The notes beneath the pieces were generated by a model. It was given only the letters and a program-made list of their open reading frames with translations, had not been told where the DNA came from and ran no database searches. A program made the translations under genes and the position numbers. 64,000 bases of DNA, taken from contig CM038050.1 in the NCBI GenBank assembly GCA_021397845.1, positions 114,441,891 through 114,505,890 on the forward strand, read 5' to 3'. Shown here in pieces: positions 33,370 through 44,881 of this stretch (within the stretch, counting starts at the first letter, position 1; every line of letters begins with the position of its first letter). The stretch comes from Areca catechu. Its lineage: Eukaryota > Streptophyta > Magnoliopsida > Arecales > Arecaceae.

Positions 33370-35446
33370 ACATCTAATAATTATGAAATTATAGTTATTA
33401 TATAGTATCTTTATCCTGAATTTTTTGTCTTCTTTTCATCTTGTCATCTTGTCATGTTTGAGGGAAGGAGTTTGCCTTCTTCGAATGGCTTAATAGAACA
33501 ATTAGGTAGATCCTTGGTAAGCTGTAGAGACTTATTGTGTGTCATTTCTTTAACATCGTCCATAATTCATTCTTAGTGCCCATAGGTAATTTAATTTTCA
33601 CCTAGCCGTTATTATTTAAACTTTTTTTAAATTTTTTGTTGATTTTGTGAGGTCAAACATGCTTCACTAAGCTTAAGCATTAATGCATAGAGTCAACCAT
33701 TGTCAATTATAGCCAAACTTATAAAATCAGCTAATCTGACCGCAAAAAGTTTGTGATGATTTTGAAGAACATTCACGTACATCTAATACATAAGGGTAAA
33801 AAAATTAACCTGACTCAACCCAGGGTGCATGCTAGATGAGGCCAGATTGGGAAACGATAAAAATTTGTCATTGAGTCAGCTTAATTTTTGCACCTCCAGT
33901 CAAAATTTGTTATTGATTTGGACCTAACTTTGAGCCTTTATAATGGAGTTAGGCTTAGGCTCAAACCTTACATAAACCTAGTCTCTAGGGATTTTTCGCC
34001 CATTTTCTCTCATCCTAACATCGATTGCTCTCGTGCCCCCAAGCAGTCCACGGTTGCACTTGATGAAAGGGGCCATAAACTGGGGCTGGGTCCAGATGAC
34101 CGGAAGCCAGTTATTTTGTTGTCCTCTCGTTATGGGTGTAAGCATGCAATTTGGTAAGTGGTGATTGAGTTTTAGTCTGGATTATGCTGTTCTAAACCTA
34201 GCCCTACTTAATGATTTAGCTCAAACATAAAATGGAAAGGGTTAAGATAGATCAAACTAGATTATTTGGGTTAGCTCCTACATGAAACTAGTATTTGTGC
34301 GACAAAATCATATATCAAGCATACAAGGTAATATATAATTATGATTATATGTGTACTACCTTTGGTAGAGTTTGCATTAGGTTAGATTGATTAAGCTTGC
34401 AACTCAAAATTGACTCGAAATAAAGTCAGGTTCAAAGCTTTTGATTCAAACCAAGCTAAGCATGTAGTCCAGTCAAACCAAAGGTTGGACCAACTAAACA
34501 AAACTAGGGGTTCAATTCAGTTGAGTCGAGCATCTAAACGAGCCAAGAAAATTGGTACCCATCTTTAGTGACGTAGCCTAAACTCTTTCCATCTTGACAA
34601 TCCATTTTACTGCACAAAAAACTAAACCATATTTTTTCCTTTATTGTATCAAAGGTTCTCCGGTCCACCAATTGTTCATCTGAATGCAGTTTCATGCCTA
34701 GTGGTGACCAACAAAGTTGAAAAAGGAAAAGAAGTTGGTTGGTTTGAGTTAACTTATTCACGAACTAGCTACGTTCTCAATCATTTCAGTAATTATCGTC
34801 ACGCGATAAAGATAGGACAAGGCTCAGCATTAGTTTTTGTTTAATTTATTTATTTGAAAAGTCAGAATTCGTAATGCCATTAGGAGGGAATCTAGATCAT
34901 TAATTTTTGCATAAGACGTGATAAGGACATGTCAATATAGTACTTCACTATCAATTTGTTCCAACTTTTTTTTGTGTTTCCTATACTTCTTGGCTTCTCT
35001 TTTTCATATTTTTTGATGACTTATATATGGTCTCTAGTGGATAACCAACCATTCTCTTCTTTTTTTTTATGCAAACAAAACAAGCTCCGGCCATGGCTCC
35101 ATAAGGTTAAGCACCGCTATATTACATCACAAAGGGGTTCAGTACTACGTTGTGGATTATTTGGGCATTAATTTATTGAAGATATTTCTTAAAGATCATA
35201 TGAAACATACAGCATTGTTCTTATGTGGATAATGATGACAATGTAGGACAGAGTAATGGTTTGACTCCAATAAATGGGAATCTTGGCTTTAAAGATAAAG
35301 ACAGGGAATGAGAGAAGAATTGGTCACTCTTGTAAAAATTTCTTATGATTTACAGATAATGACCCCTTTGAAATTTTAAAAGGAAAGACGCTTTATCCTC
35401 ACCACAAAGAGTAGTAGCATTATCACCATAGCTTTGGAAATATTGG

Positions 35447-35485
<39 letters not shown>

Positions 35486-35509
35486 AGCATACATCCATTT
35501 TATTGCACC
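33370..35509. other. Unassigned AT-rich DNA between T2 and T3
   Basis: 2.1 kb with no repeat partner in this window, no convincing ORF and no recognised element. Together with 13830-13919 and 43528-43972 it is the only candidate for non-element or older degraded DNA. A (TC)17 microsatellite lies near its right end. Confidence 0.55.
35449..35482 (+). repeat. (TC)17 microsatellite
   Basis: 34 uninterrupted bases of TC, 27 bp before the T3 insertion. Confidence 0.98.
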
Positions 35510-37309
35510 TGTTGACGCTGAATCCCTACCGGCCGGATAGAGTGGCTCGCCCGCTGGTTCATCGTCGCCCGGAACCTACAAAACAGATCCCCTGACCGGA
35601 AATCTTCCAGCGGGGGACACCTCGATGCCAAAGTCAGTAAGAACTCAGGCAGCAGAATGGAGAACTTCAAAGCATAGAGGAAAGGAAAGAATTCGAATTT
35701 CTAGAAAAAGCCCAGCTTACCACGAGTGCCCCCTCTTATCAGTATTTATAGGCTCCAACATAACTACTTATGGTTATGGGAGTTAGCAAATGCAACCTCC
35801 CCATAACTATAAGTAGTGGTGGTCGGAAAATTAGTTATTCCAGAGCTTATCCAATCAGAAGATTTCGACCATGTGAGTGGTTGCAACAACCAAAACAGAC
35901 TTCAACTATTTCAAGGTTGGAAAAGCCCACATTTAATATACCTCTCTTTTCTGGAGTAGATCCGAAGTGAGCTCAACATTCTCTTTAGTAGCGCTCTTAA
36001 AGGAATGTTAGCTATACACTTCAGAAGAGTTTCCTTGGAAATAACAAGGAAAAATAGGTAAACACTTACAGTCCTGAATATAAGATAACATGCTCCTCGG
36101 ACTATGCTGAAGGAACAAAGCCGGAGATGTTCAATTGAAAGGCTTGGTCTTCGGACCAAGACAATGATATGAAGCCGAAGACAAAAGGTTGATAAGCTTG
36201 GCCTGTGGACCAGACAAGATATGAAGCTCAAGATATAAGGTTGACAAGCGTAGTCTTCGGACCGAGATAAGGATACGAAACCGAAGACATAAAGATGTTA
36301 GGCATAGTCTTCGAACCAAGATATGGATACGAACCCGGAGACATAAAGATGTCAGGCATAGTTTTCGGACTAAGATAAGGATACGAAGCTGATGACATAA
36401 AGATGTTAGGCATAGTCTTCGAACAAAGAAAAGGATATGATAAGGATACGAAATTGGAGACATAAAGATGTTAGGCATAGTCTTCGGATCAAGATAAGGA
36501 TACGAAGCCGGAGCCATAAAGATGTTAGGCATAGTTTTTGGACCAAGATAATGATACGAAGCTGAAGACATAAAGATGTTAGGCATAGTTTTTGGACCAA
36601 GAAAAGGATACGAAGCCGAAGACATAAAGATGCCAGGCATAGTCTTCGGACCAAGATAAGGATATGAAACCGAAGATATAAAGATGCTAGGCATAGTCTT
36701 CGAACAAGATAAGGATACGAAGCCGGAGACATAAAGATGCTAGGCATCGTCTTCGGACCAAGATAAGATACGAAGCCGGAGACATAAAGATGCTAGGCAT
36801 AGTCTTCGGACCAAGATAAGGATACGAAGCTGGAGACATAAAGATGCTAGGCATAGTCTTCGGACCAAGATAAGGATATGAAGCCAGAGACATAAAGATA
36901 TTAGGCATAGTCTTTGGACCAAGATAATGATACAAAGCCGGAGACATAAAGATGTTAGTTATAGTCTTCGGACCAAGATAAGGATACGAAATCGGAGATA
37001 TAAAGATGTTAGGCATAGTCTTCGGACCAAGATAAGGATACGAAGCTGGAGATATAAAGATGTTAGGCATAGTCTTCGGACTAAGATAAGGATACGAAGC
37101 CGGAGACATAAAGATGTTAAGCATAGTCTTCAGACCAAGATAAGGATATGAGGCCGAAGATATAAAATATACCTTTTGTAGATCAGAATCTTCATCAAGT
37201 CTAAGAGATATTTTCCTTTGTATATTGATTTGACTAATAAACCAAAAATTGAAATTGGTTCAAAGAATAGCTCAGTAATTAATTAAAATTAAACCAGGAC
37301 ATTATAACA
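35510..37309 (-). repeat. T3 3' LTR (1800 bp)
   Basis: Begins TGTTGACGCTGAATCC and ends ATTATAACA. It includes the 54-bp minisatellite at about 36290-37165 and an apparent TATA on the minus strand side at about 35748 (AGTATTTATAGG on plus). Confidence 0.93.
36290..37165 (+). repeat. 54-bp minisatellite in T3 LTR, about 16 units
   Basis: Unit: AAGATGTTAGGCATAGTC, TTCGGACCAAGATAAGGA, TACGAAGCCGGAGACATA. As 54 is a multiple of three, minus-strand frames look like proteins with an 18-residue repeat (SYPYLGPKTMPNIFMSPA). The other LTR has about 12-13 units (42690-43375). Confidence 0.93.
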
Positions 37310-37325
37310 GCTGCCCCCCACTCCT
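37310..37325 (-). promoter_or_regulatory. T3 polypurine tract
   Basis: The minus strand reads AGGAGTGGGGGGCAGC up to the LTR edge. Confidence 0.8.
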
Positions 37326-37760
37326 AAGTTTGAAATGATTTAATTTCAAAAAATGAGAGTATTTAAAATTTGTCATTTAGTAGTAACTGACAAGTAATGG
37401 TGGCGCCGAACTTTGATATGTCTTTTGCAATAACTACTCGGTGGCCTGAGAGACGTGGTGAAGACATGTGTTGACTTTTCATTCGCTATTTCGAAAGAAT
37501 GTTTCGAATCTGGGAAAACCCTGAGAGATCTTTTTTTGTAAAAAGGGCTTTTATTTAATCAAGGCAAGACACCTGGCAGAGTCATCTGAGGCTTGATCAT
37601 AGTTGAAAAACCATCGTGGCCATTCACGATATTTCACGTAGATCACAATCACCACCTTATTAATGGGTGATTTTTAAAAAATCATACCCACAATCGAGAC
37701 CGTCGATATGGTGCATGATCAAGAAGATCTCCGAACCGCCTCGAAATCTTATAACTTCAC
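37326..37760 (+). other. Upstream region of T3 antisense gene
   Basis: AT-rich, without ORF. It would contain the accessory gene's upstream promoter, if that gene is transcribed. Confidence 0.45.
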
Positions 37761-37761
37761 C

Positions 37762-37769
37762 TATAAAAG
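37762..37769 (+). promoter_or_regulatory. TATA box of T3 antisense gene
   Basis: TATAAAAG within CCTATAAAAGGGAGGGG, 138 nt before the ATG at 37900, followed by a C/T-rich leader. A textbook plant TATA context. Confidence 0.65.
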
Positions 37770-37899
37770 GGAGGGGAACTTCACGAGAAAAAAATTTCTT
37801 TGCACCCGCGTGCCTTCTTCCTTTCGCTCTACACACCAACCTACCATTTTCGTTTCATTCGGAGGTAGAAGTCTGTCTCTTTCTTTTTGTTTCTTTGCA

Positions 37900-39957
37900 A
37901 TGTCGGAGTCCTCTAGGAGTCCTTCCACTAGTAGGGGTTCGCCGGGAGGTGAAACCAGTAGGGGACCACCGGGTGGTGAAACCAGTAGGGAAAAAAGTTC
38001 AGGTATGAAGAGGAGTCCGGAGAGATCTCCTGATTCTGTTGCCAGTTCCCTTATGCTTGCCAAGCAGAAGGTGTTAGGCAGCATTTCCATATTCCGCGAA
38101 CTTTCAAATTAGTCCTCCCGAAACCCGAAGAAAGGGTAGGCAACCCTCCTATGAGATCAATTGCCATATACGAAGACCACCTTTAGGCCGGTCTTTGGCT
38201 TCTACTTCATTCTTTTTTTCATGAAGATTTTCAATCTTCACCAAATAGTTCTGGCTCAGCTAACTCCGAATAGCTTTAGGAACATCTGCGGATTTTTAGT
38301 TCTTTGCAAGCTTCAGAACATGGAGCCGAGGACTTCCCTTTTTACTTATTTATTTGTACTAAAGAGAGACTTCCATGGTAAGGGATGGTGGGTCATAGGC
38401 CCTCGACCAGGCCAAAGACTAATAAAAGGAACCCCTAGTGCCATACATGGGTGGAAACCCTATTTTTTCTTTATATACTATACCAACTGGGGGTTTAATA
38501 CTGAAAGGAAAGCTCCACATTTGGATGCAAACGCTGGGAAGAGGGTCCTGAAAGCCGATCTTAAAGACTTTGAAACTTTATCAGAGCTGAAAATTTACAT
38601 GTTTAAAGAACTGCTGAAAGAAGAAAACCTTCACCGTGCCCATATCTGCGAAGTCCCAACATTTGGTATAGAAATAGTGGTCTTCAGATTTTTCTTCTTT
38701 CCATCCTCTTTATATATATATATGATGAAATTCTTTGACTGCAGGTGAACCAATGAGCTCGAAGCTTGATAAAGCTCGACATGCTTCTAGGAAGAGGGCG
38801 GTGCCAACTTCGGCGGAGTTCGAAGCTCGAAAGAAAGCAAGAGCTGAAGAGGGCTCGAGCACTCCTCCGATGAGGCCCACATCGAACGAAGAAATACCTC
38901 CCACTACCTTGCCAAGTTCACCTGAACCTTCCAAGAGTCCATCTCCGAGGAGGCCTCCTTCGAAGAGTCCTCATCTGATGCCCCCTCCGATCAACGTGAT
39001 TCGGAATTTGATAGGGAGTCTCTCCTCGCACCTCCGAAGGAGAAAGGAAAGGCGAAAGCAAGATATCACTCCAAGGATGATCCCAGGAGGAGCGCCCCTT
39101 CATAAAAAGGCTGTAACGTGGACTTCACAATTTTTTCCGAAGCACAGGGCCTGGAGAACCTTGAGCTGGCCAGGGAGTTGATGAAGCGCATGCTTCTTCC
39201 TAGGGACTGCGACAATACTAAGTCCCAGTGTATTGAAGATGTTTCTGACTCAGTATATTCATTTGCACTAAAGGTAAGCTTCGGGTTTTTATGTTTTCAA
39301 AGTATAGATTTGCTGTTGCTAATCTCTGTTTGTCAATGCAGATGATCCATGATATCACTATCATGGAATAAGGTATTTTTGATTTCAGAGATAATTACAA
39401 AAGAATGAAGGAAAAAGTGAAGATGGCTGAGATTGAAAAAATAATAGTCGAGAACAAAGGCAGGCTATGGAGGAGAAGCTTGCCCAAAGTGATGCTTTTA
39501 TTCAGAGTTTAAAAATTGATGCGGAAAAAATCCAATCAAAGAACTCTGAACAAGAGGTAAAACTTAAGAAGAGGAAGAATAAGATCCGGTCTCTAGAATC
39601 TCTACTCAAGGAAGCCCATCATAAGATCGAGAGGCTATCAAGAAGGTCGAAGAGGCCATTGGAAAGGTTGAATCTTCAACTGAAGAGATTTGATCATTAA
39701 AAGATCAGCTAAGAAGGGTAGTAGAAGATTATAAGGCATTTTCGGCTTTTGAAGGCAAAATGATTGAAGCCGGGTCTTATAGTTACAAAGGAGGCTTCAA
39801 TGATGGAGTGAAGGAGGTGCAAAACCTTTATCCAGATCTGGATATTTCAGAAATTCAATTATTTTTTCTCGAAAATCCAAGTGAGCCCGAATCACAAGGT
39901 CCTTCTGAAGCACCAGCAATAGCCGAAGAAGTGACTGATCCGATTGACCTCACCTAA
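37900..39957 (+). pseudogene. T3 antisense accessory gene (aORF), three exons
   Basis: The best preserved copy. The start MSESSRSPSTSRGSP opens a Ser/Gly-rich segment. Exon 1 (37900-38665) carries the PF04195-like domain: PVFGFYFILFF, AQLTPNSFRNICGFLVLCKL, FVLKRDFHGKGWWVIGPRP. Intron 38666-38744 (79 nt). Exon 2 (38745-39273) is basic and Ser/Pro-rich, with a frameshift near 39120. Intron 39274-39341 (68 nt, GGTAAGC..TGCAG). Exon 3 starts MIHDITIME, runs through a coiled coil (KKRKNKIRSLESLLKEA) and ends with YSYKGGFNDGVKEVQNLYPD and an acidic tail. Stops lie at 38110-38150 and near 39370 and 39700. Function unknown; nucleus-directed or structural roles are speculation. Confidence 0.75.
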
Positions 39958-40026
39958 GCTGTAGAGGGCGATCTATAAATTCTTCTTTTTTCCTTCTCTT
40001 TTTGAAAGAACGTAAAAGATCTTATC

Positions 40027-40032
40027 AATAAA
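40027..40032 (+). terminator. Poly(A) signal for T3 antisense gene
   Basis: AATAAA 70 nt after the stop codon, in a T-rich stretch. Confidence 0.55.
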
Positions 40033-40299
40033 AATTTATCCCAATGAGACATTTTTTGTGAATGTACACGTGAGTGAATGTAAATTTTTCCAAGTATAAA
40101 GTCTTTGGATTAGAATATGATTGAAATCTCTGAAGTATAAAATAATGCTAAGTCTTCAGACTTAGAATAACAATATTTTAAGAAACAGAATTCCAAAATC
40201 AGATCCAAGATTATATTATATTGAATAATAATATCAAAATAAGAATGATCGAAATTTTAAGACACCAAGTCTCCAAATAATAATACCAAGTTTCCGAAT

Positions 40300-40625
40300 C
40301 CAAAAAATGTACTAAATTTTTGACTTAGGATAATTCTATATAATTGAGATAAGAGAATACCAAGTCTCCGAATAAGAAGTCAAGTCTTCAGACTAGAAAA
40401 TATGCTAAGTCTTCGGACTTAGGATAATTTCATAGAATTGATATAAGAGAATACCAAGTCTCCAGATAAGGAAGTCAAGTCTTCGGACTAGAAAATATGC
40501 TAAGTCTTCAGACTTAGGATAATTCTATAGAATTGAGATAAGAGAATACCAAGTCTCCAGATAAGGAAGTCAAGTCTTCGGACTAAAAAATATGCTAAGT
40601 CTTCAGACTTAGGATAATTCCAACC
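40300..40625 (+). repeat. Tandem array of about 95 bp in T3
   Basis: Three or more units with GTCTTCGGACTTAGGATAAT, GAGATAAGAGAATACCAAG and TCTCCAGATAAGGAAGTC. The words 'GTCTTCGGAC' and 'AGATAAGGA' also occur in the 54-bp LTR minisatellite, which suggests a shared origin. 40033-40299, before it, is AT-rich with degenerate units. Confidence 0.82.
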
Positions 40626-40669
40626 GTGTGGGTCATCCGCATGTAAATAAGAGGTTGATTAACCTTCGA

Positions 40670-41060
40670 CATCTTTACAGGATAGATCTCTCGAACCATC
40701 CTTATGCCTTTTAATTATGGATTAAGATAGGCTAATCGGGCCCACCTCGGCACTTCGTAGAGTAGATCACGGAGAGCATTCTTATACCTTTTAGAAATAG
40801 AATTAAGACAGGCTGATCATGCCTACCTCGGTACTTTGTGAGGTAGATCATGGAGATCATCCTCATGCCTTTTTGATTAAGATGGACTGGTTAAGCCCAA
40901 CTCGGCACTTCGTAGGATAGATCACGGAGATCATCCTTATTCCTTAAAGAAAAGAAAATTAAGATAGGCTGGTTAAGCCTATCTTGGTACTTCGTAGGGC
41001 AGATCATGGAGATCATCCTTATACCTTTTTATATAAGATAGGCTTCAGTAAACCTTAATA
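40670..41060 (+). repeat. Tandem array of about 90 bp in T3
   Basis: Four units with TCGGCACTTCGTAGGATAG, ATCACGGAGATCATCCTTAT and TTAAGATAGGCTGGTTAAGC. Units vary in length through A/T runs. Confidence 0.82.
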
Positions 41061-41214
41061 AGATTGGCATTGGGCCTCTTGGGCATTTGATCGATCTTTA
41101 AAAAGTCATCAGCTTTGAAGAAGATATCGATCTTCAAGAATACTTCGGTCTTTAAGAAGTCATCGACCTTCAAGAATATATCAGCCTTTAAGAAGTCATC
41201 GACCATTAGAGTTC

Positions 41215-41385
41215 CTTCAAAACAAAAATCCTGATCAGAAATCCTCAGTGGGAGACACTCTCATGCCTAAGTCAGTAGAGTTCGGACAATAAAATGGTGA
41301 ACTCAATGAAAGAGGTCAGAGTGACATGATGGCTTACCTCGGAAGTCCCCTCTTACCTTTTCTCAAGGTTGTCCAGTCATCGAAT
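41215..41385 (+). repeat. LTR-like relic inside T3
   Basis: Resembles the T3 LTR section 35578-35740 in order: AAA.CC.GATC.G.AAAT, GGGAGACAC, TAAGTCAGTA, AAATGG, GCTTACC, GTCCCCTCTTACC. It lies in the same direction as the LTRs, with many substitutions. It may be a trace of an older or related element joined by deletion. Confidence 0.55.
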
Positions 41386-41399
41386 TTCTTGATACCAAC

Positions 41400-41905
41400 A
41401 AATACTTACAGATTTGTTGGATGAGGCAAGCTGAAATTCTAGCTAAATGGCAAGACTGATAGTCCTTGGATCAATATACTCATTCCAGGTGAAGAATCTC
41501 TAGAAGAAATAGAGGGAGAATGCTTGGTTCTCTTCTTCCTGTTGTGATCATCCATGCATTATTCTGGCAGTGAAGCATTTTGACTTTGAGAAGACTGGAT
41601 TTGTGAAGAACTTGGAGTGAGTTCTCGACGTCGATCCTTTCTTCTTCTAGTTTGATGGCTGGGTTGTGGAATAGGCGGTGGGCACTGCCTTTGAGCAGCA
41701 ACTTCTTGCAAGTTTGGAACCAACGCCATCAAGGCATCTATCCTGTTTAGAAGGGCCTCAAACTGCTACTGCCCCACCATTATCATAGGAGGCTACAGTC
41801 CCTAATCTACTGGAGGATCTCTAGTTGGAGGAGCCTGCTGCTCCTTGCTTATAGATGCATTCTGAACTTTCACTTTCACCATTTTTTACTTGAGCAAAGC
41901 TCTCC
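41400..41905 (-). pseudogene. T3 gag stub
   Basis: Starts near 41882 (MVKVKVQNAS) close to the primer site. It includes FEALLNRIDALMALVPNLQE, which matches FEALLN..VDTLTTMVQNFQS in T4 Gag, then a basic Ser/Gln-rich stretch. Two early stops; no capsid core or nucleocapsid box follows. Only the Gag N-terminus survives. Confidence 0.65.
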
Positions 41906-41927
41906 TTCAAACGAGGAAATAGATCGT

Positions 41928-41945
41928 CCCCTACCTGGCGTGCCA
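41928..41945 (-). promoter_or_regulatory. T3 primer-binding site
   Basis: The minus strand reads TGGCACGCCAGGTAGGGG three bases inside the 5' LTR. It is the cleanest version of the Tat-type site here, keeping the TGG that pairs with the tRNA CCA end. Confidence 0.8.
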
Positions 41946-41948
41946 ATC

Positions 41949-43522
41949 TGTTGATGCTGAATCCCTGTCGGTCGAATAGAATGGCTCGCCCGCTGGTTCA
42001 CCATCACCCAGAACCTGCAAAATAGATCCCCTAACCGAAAATCTTCTGACGGGGGATACTCCGATGCTAAAGTCAGTAAGAACTCAGGTAGCAGAATGGA
42101 GAGCTTCAAAGTAGAGAGGGAAAGGAAAGAATTCAAATTTCTGGGAATCAGCCCAACTTACCATGAGTGTCCCCTCTTACCAGTATTTATAGGCTCCAAC
42201 GTAACTACTTACTGTTATGGGATTTGACAAATGCAACCTCCTCATAACTGTAATTAGTGGTGGTTAGAAAATTAGTTATTTCTGAGCTTATTGAATCTGA
42301 GAATTTCGACCATGTGGGTAGTTGCAACAACCTAAACAGACTTCAACTATTTCGGGGTTGGAAAAGCCAACATGTTTAATATGCCTCTCTTTTCTAGAGT
42401 AGATCCGAAGTGAGCTCAACATTCTCTTTGGTAGAGCTCCTAAAGGAAATGCTAGCTATACACTTCAAAAGAGTTTCCTTAGTAATAACAAGAAAAAAGG
42501 TAAATACTTACAATCCTGAATATAAGATAACATGCCCCTTGGACTATGCTGAAGGAATAAAGTCGGAGATGCTCAATTGAAAGGCTTGGTCTTCAGACCA
42601 AGACAATGATACAAAGCCGAAGACATAAGGTTGAAAGCTTAGCCTGTGGACCAGACAAGATATGAAGCCCAAGATATAAGGTTGACAAGCTTAGTCTTCG
42701 GACCAAGATAAGGATACGAAGCCAGAGACATAAAGATGTTAGGCATAGTCTACGGACCAAGATAAGGATACGAAGCAATAGACATAAAGATGTCAGGCAT
42801 AGTCTTCGGACCAAGATAAGGATACGAAGCCGGAGACATAAATATGTTAGGCATAGTCTTCGGACCAAGATAAGGATACGAAGTGGAGACATAAAGATGT
42901 TAGGCATAGTCTTCAGACCAAGAAAAGGATACAAAGTTGGAGACACAAAGATGTTAAGCATAGTCTTCGAACCAAGATAAGGATACAAGCCGGAGATATA
43001 AAGATGTTTGGCATAGTCTTCGGACCAAGATAAGGATACGAAGCCAAAGATATAAAGATTTGGGCATAGTCTTCGGACTAAGATAAGGATATGAAGCCAG
43101 AGACATCAAGATGTTAGGCATAGTCTTTGGACCAAGATAAGGATACGAAGTCGGAGACATAAAGATGTTAGGCATAGTCTTCAGACCAAGATAAGGATAC
43201 GAAGTTGGAGACATATAGATGTTAGGCATAGTCTTCGAACCAAGATAAGGATACGAAGCCAGAGATATAAAGATGTTAGGCATAGTCTTCGGACCAAGAT
43301 AAGGATACGAAGCCAGAGACATAAAGATGTTAGGCATAGTCTTCGGACCAAGATAAGGATACGAAGCCAAAGATAAAAATATATCCTTTTGTAGATCAGA
43401 ATCTTCATCAAGTCTAGGAGATATTTTTCTTGTATATTGATTTGACTAATAAACCAAAAATTGAAATTGGTTCAAAGAATAGCTCAGTAATTAATTAAAA
43501 ATTAAACCACGATATTATAACA
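41949..43522 (-). repeat. T3 5' LTR (1574 bp)
   Basis: Pairs with 35510-37309. The 226-bp length difference is close to four 54-bp units. The minisatellite spans about 42690-43375. Confidence 0.93.
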
Positions 43523-43527
43523 GCACC

Positions 43528-43972
43528 TACTTTTTATGTCTTCATTTTTCTTGTCAAAGATTTTTCTCATGTAGCCATCTTCTCAAGTTTAATTTACTTT
43601 CCATCTCTTGTTGTGTAGCGTTGATAGGATTTGCACTTCCTTTTTCAATCAATCTTATAGGGCATAAATGGAATCAATAGACTGTAGTGGCTACCATTCC
43701 TTATAAAAGACCATATGTTGAATGATTTGTGTTGCAGGGATTATTTATATATCTTTTCTTGGATACGATGTAGAGGGGGAAGGGAAAGTGTGGACAAGTT
43801 TGGTTGCTAATCCCCATCATTTTAACAACAAAACTAATATTAAAGTTGCACAACCATCAAATGATATGGCTTCTACGGGCAAAATTTTCCCCTCTTTTGT
43901 CCTACTCATGCAAAAATGAGAAACCCTAACAAAATTCAAATAGAGGGGCTATATAATATAACAAATGAGTGT
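43528..43972. other. Unassigned DNA between T3 and T4
   Basis: 445 bp of AT-rich sequence with no element partner here and no convincing ORF. Confidence 0.55.
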
Positions 43973-44757
43973 TGTTGGGGGATGCCGACTCAATTGAAGC
44001 TATTTTTGGCTCAGTAAATCGGTCAGGATCTCCCCGGGCCGATCGCTCGTAATGAAATAACCAACGATGACCCGGGAGTGCCGTAATGCCTCCTTGAATC
44101 AGTCTTCAGATAGGCTGAAGACTATGGATCCGAATCTACCCCTCCGAATCTTCGAAGTCCACCATCTCACTGATCGCCTCCACCGAAGAAGTTCGAAGTT
44201 AACTCCATCGATGAAGTCCGAAGATGACTGACCCGAAGAAGTCCGAAGAAGAAGAAGGCCCGAGACAAATCTATAATCTACTATGAACCTTCGAATGGAG
44301 GGATGGCTATTGCAACCTGAAGCATAACCGCCATCCCCAACTTCAGCCATTTTGGGCTGGCCACATGTTCGGCAACCCCACTCTCCGATAATTTCGGAAT
44401 GGCTAATAGAGTGACAACCATCCCTGATAAATGGCAACCGTCCCCCATTATACGTGGGGCGAAGTTAACCGATCGCAAGCTAACCAGGGGCAAGTTAAGC
44501 CCAACCCAAGCCAGGCCCAACTATTATAAATACTGGTAAGAGAACACTCAAGGTGAGTTGGACACGACGACACTCTTGCTATCTTCCTGCCTTCTCAGAG
44601 AACTTTCCGTTCTGTTGATAGAACCTCTCCCTGACTTAGGCATTGGAGTGTTCCCCACTGAAAAAAATCTGGTCAAGGGACCTATTTTGCAGGTGCCAAG
44701 AGGAGCAAACCAGCAGTTCAGCGACTCAGCCCATCCAATGGAGGTTCTATGCCAATA
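43973..44757 (+). repeat. T4 5' LTR (785 bp)
   Basis: Starts TGTTGGGGGATGCCG and ends GCCAATA right before the primer site. A TATA box ATTATAAATAC lies at about 44522. A purine-rich block with GAAGAAGTCCGAAG repeats sits near 44190-44260. Its partner LTR is not in the window. Confidence 0.75.
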
Positions 44758-44760
44758 GAT

Positions 44761-44778
44761 TTGCATGCCAGGAAGGGG
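44761..44778 (+). promoter_or_regulatory. T4 primer-binding site
   Basis: TTGCATGCCAGGAAGGGG three bases after the LTR, aligned base for base in length with the sites of T2 and T3. Confidence 0.7.
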
Positions 44779-44881
44779 GGCGTTCGATAAAGAAAGGGTT
44801 AAACTTAGCAGTTGCGCTAACCCAAGTCGAATACTCGCTAGAAGCCCCCTCTTTGAGAAAGGAAAGTTAGGAGAAGCCATA

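Larger units (their letters stand above)
35510..43522 (-). mobile_element. T3: Tat derivative without pol
   Basis: LTRs 35510-37309 and 41949-43522, perfect duplication GCACC (35505-35509 and 43523-43527). The primer site at 41928-41945 and polypurine tract at 37310-37325 give minus orientation. The 4.6-kb body holds a gag stub, an LTR-like relic, two tandem arrays and the antisense accessory gene, but no protease, RT, RNase H or integrase. It is therefore non-autonomous, yet its ends and duplication show that it moved as a unit or was trimmed afterwards. Confidence 0.9.

Noticed and set aside
33370..35509. Possible host gene in the element-free gap
   Set aside because: ORFs are short (under 90 codons), with no splice pattern or motif I recognise; the sequence is AT-rich.
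36131..37124. ORFs with an 18-residue repeat (SYPYLGPKTMPNIFMS)
   Set aside because: Translation of the 54-bp LTR minisatellite in several frames; the same occurs at 42593-43411.
38161..38748. A stand-alone gene of 195 codons
   Set aside because: It is exon 1 of the T3 accessory gene running into intron 1 (T-rich end FRFFFFPSSLYIYM), not a separate gene.
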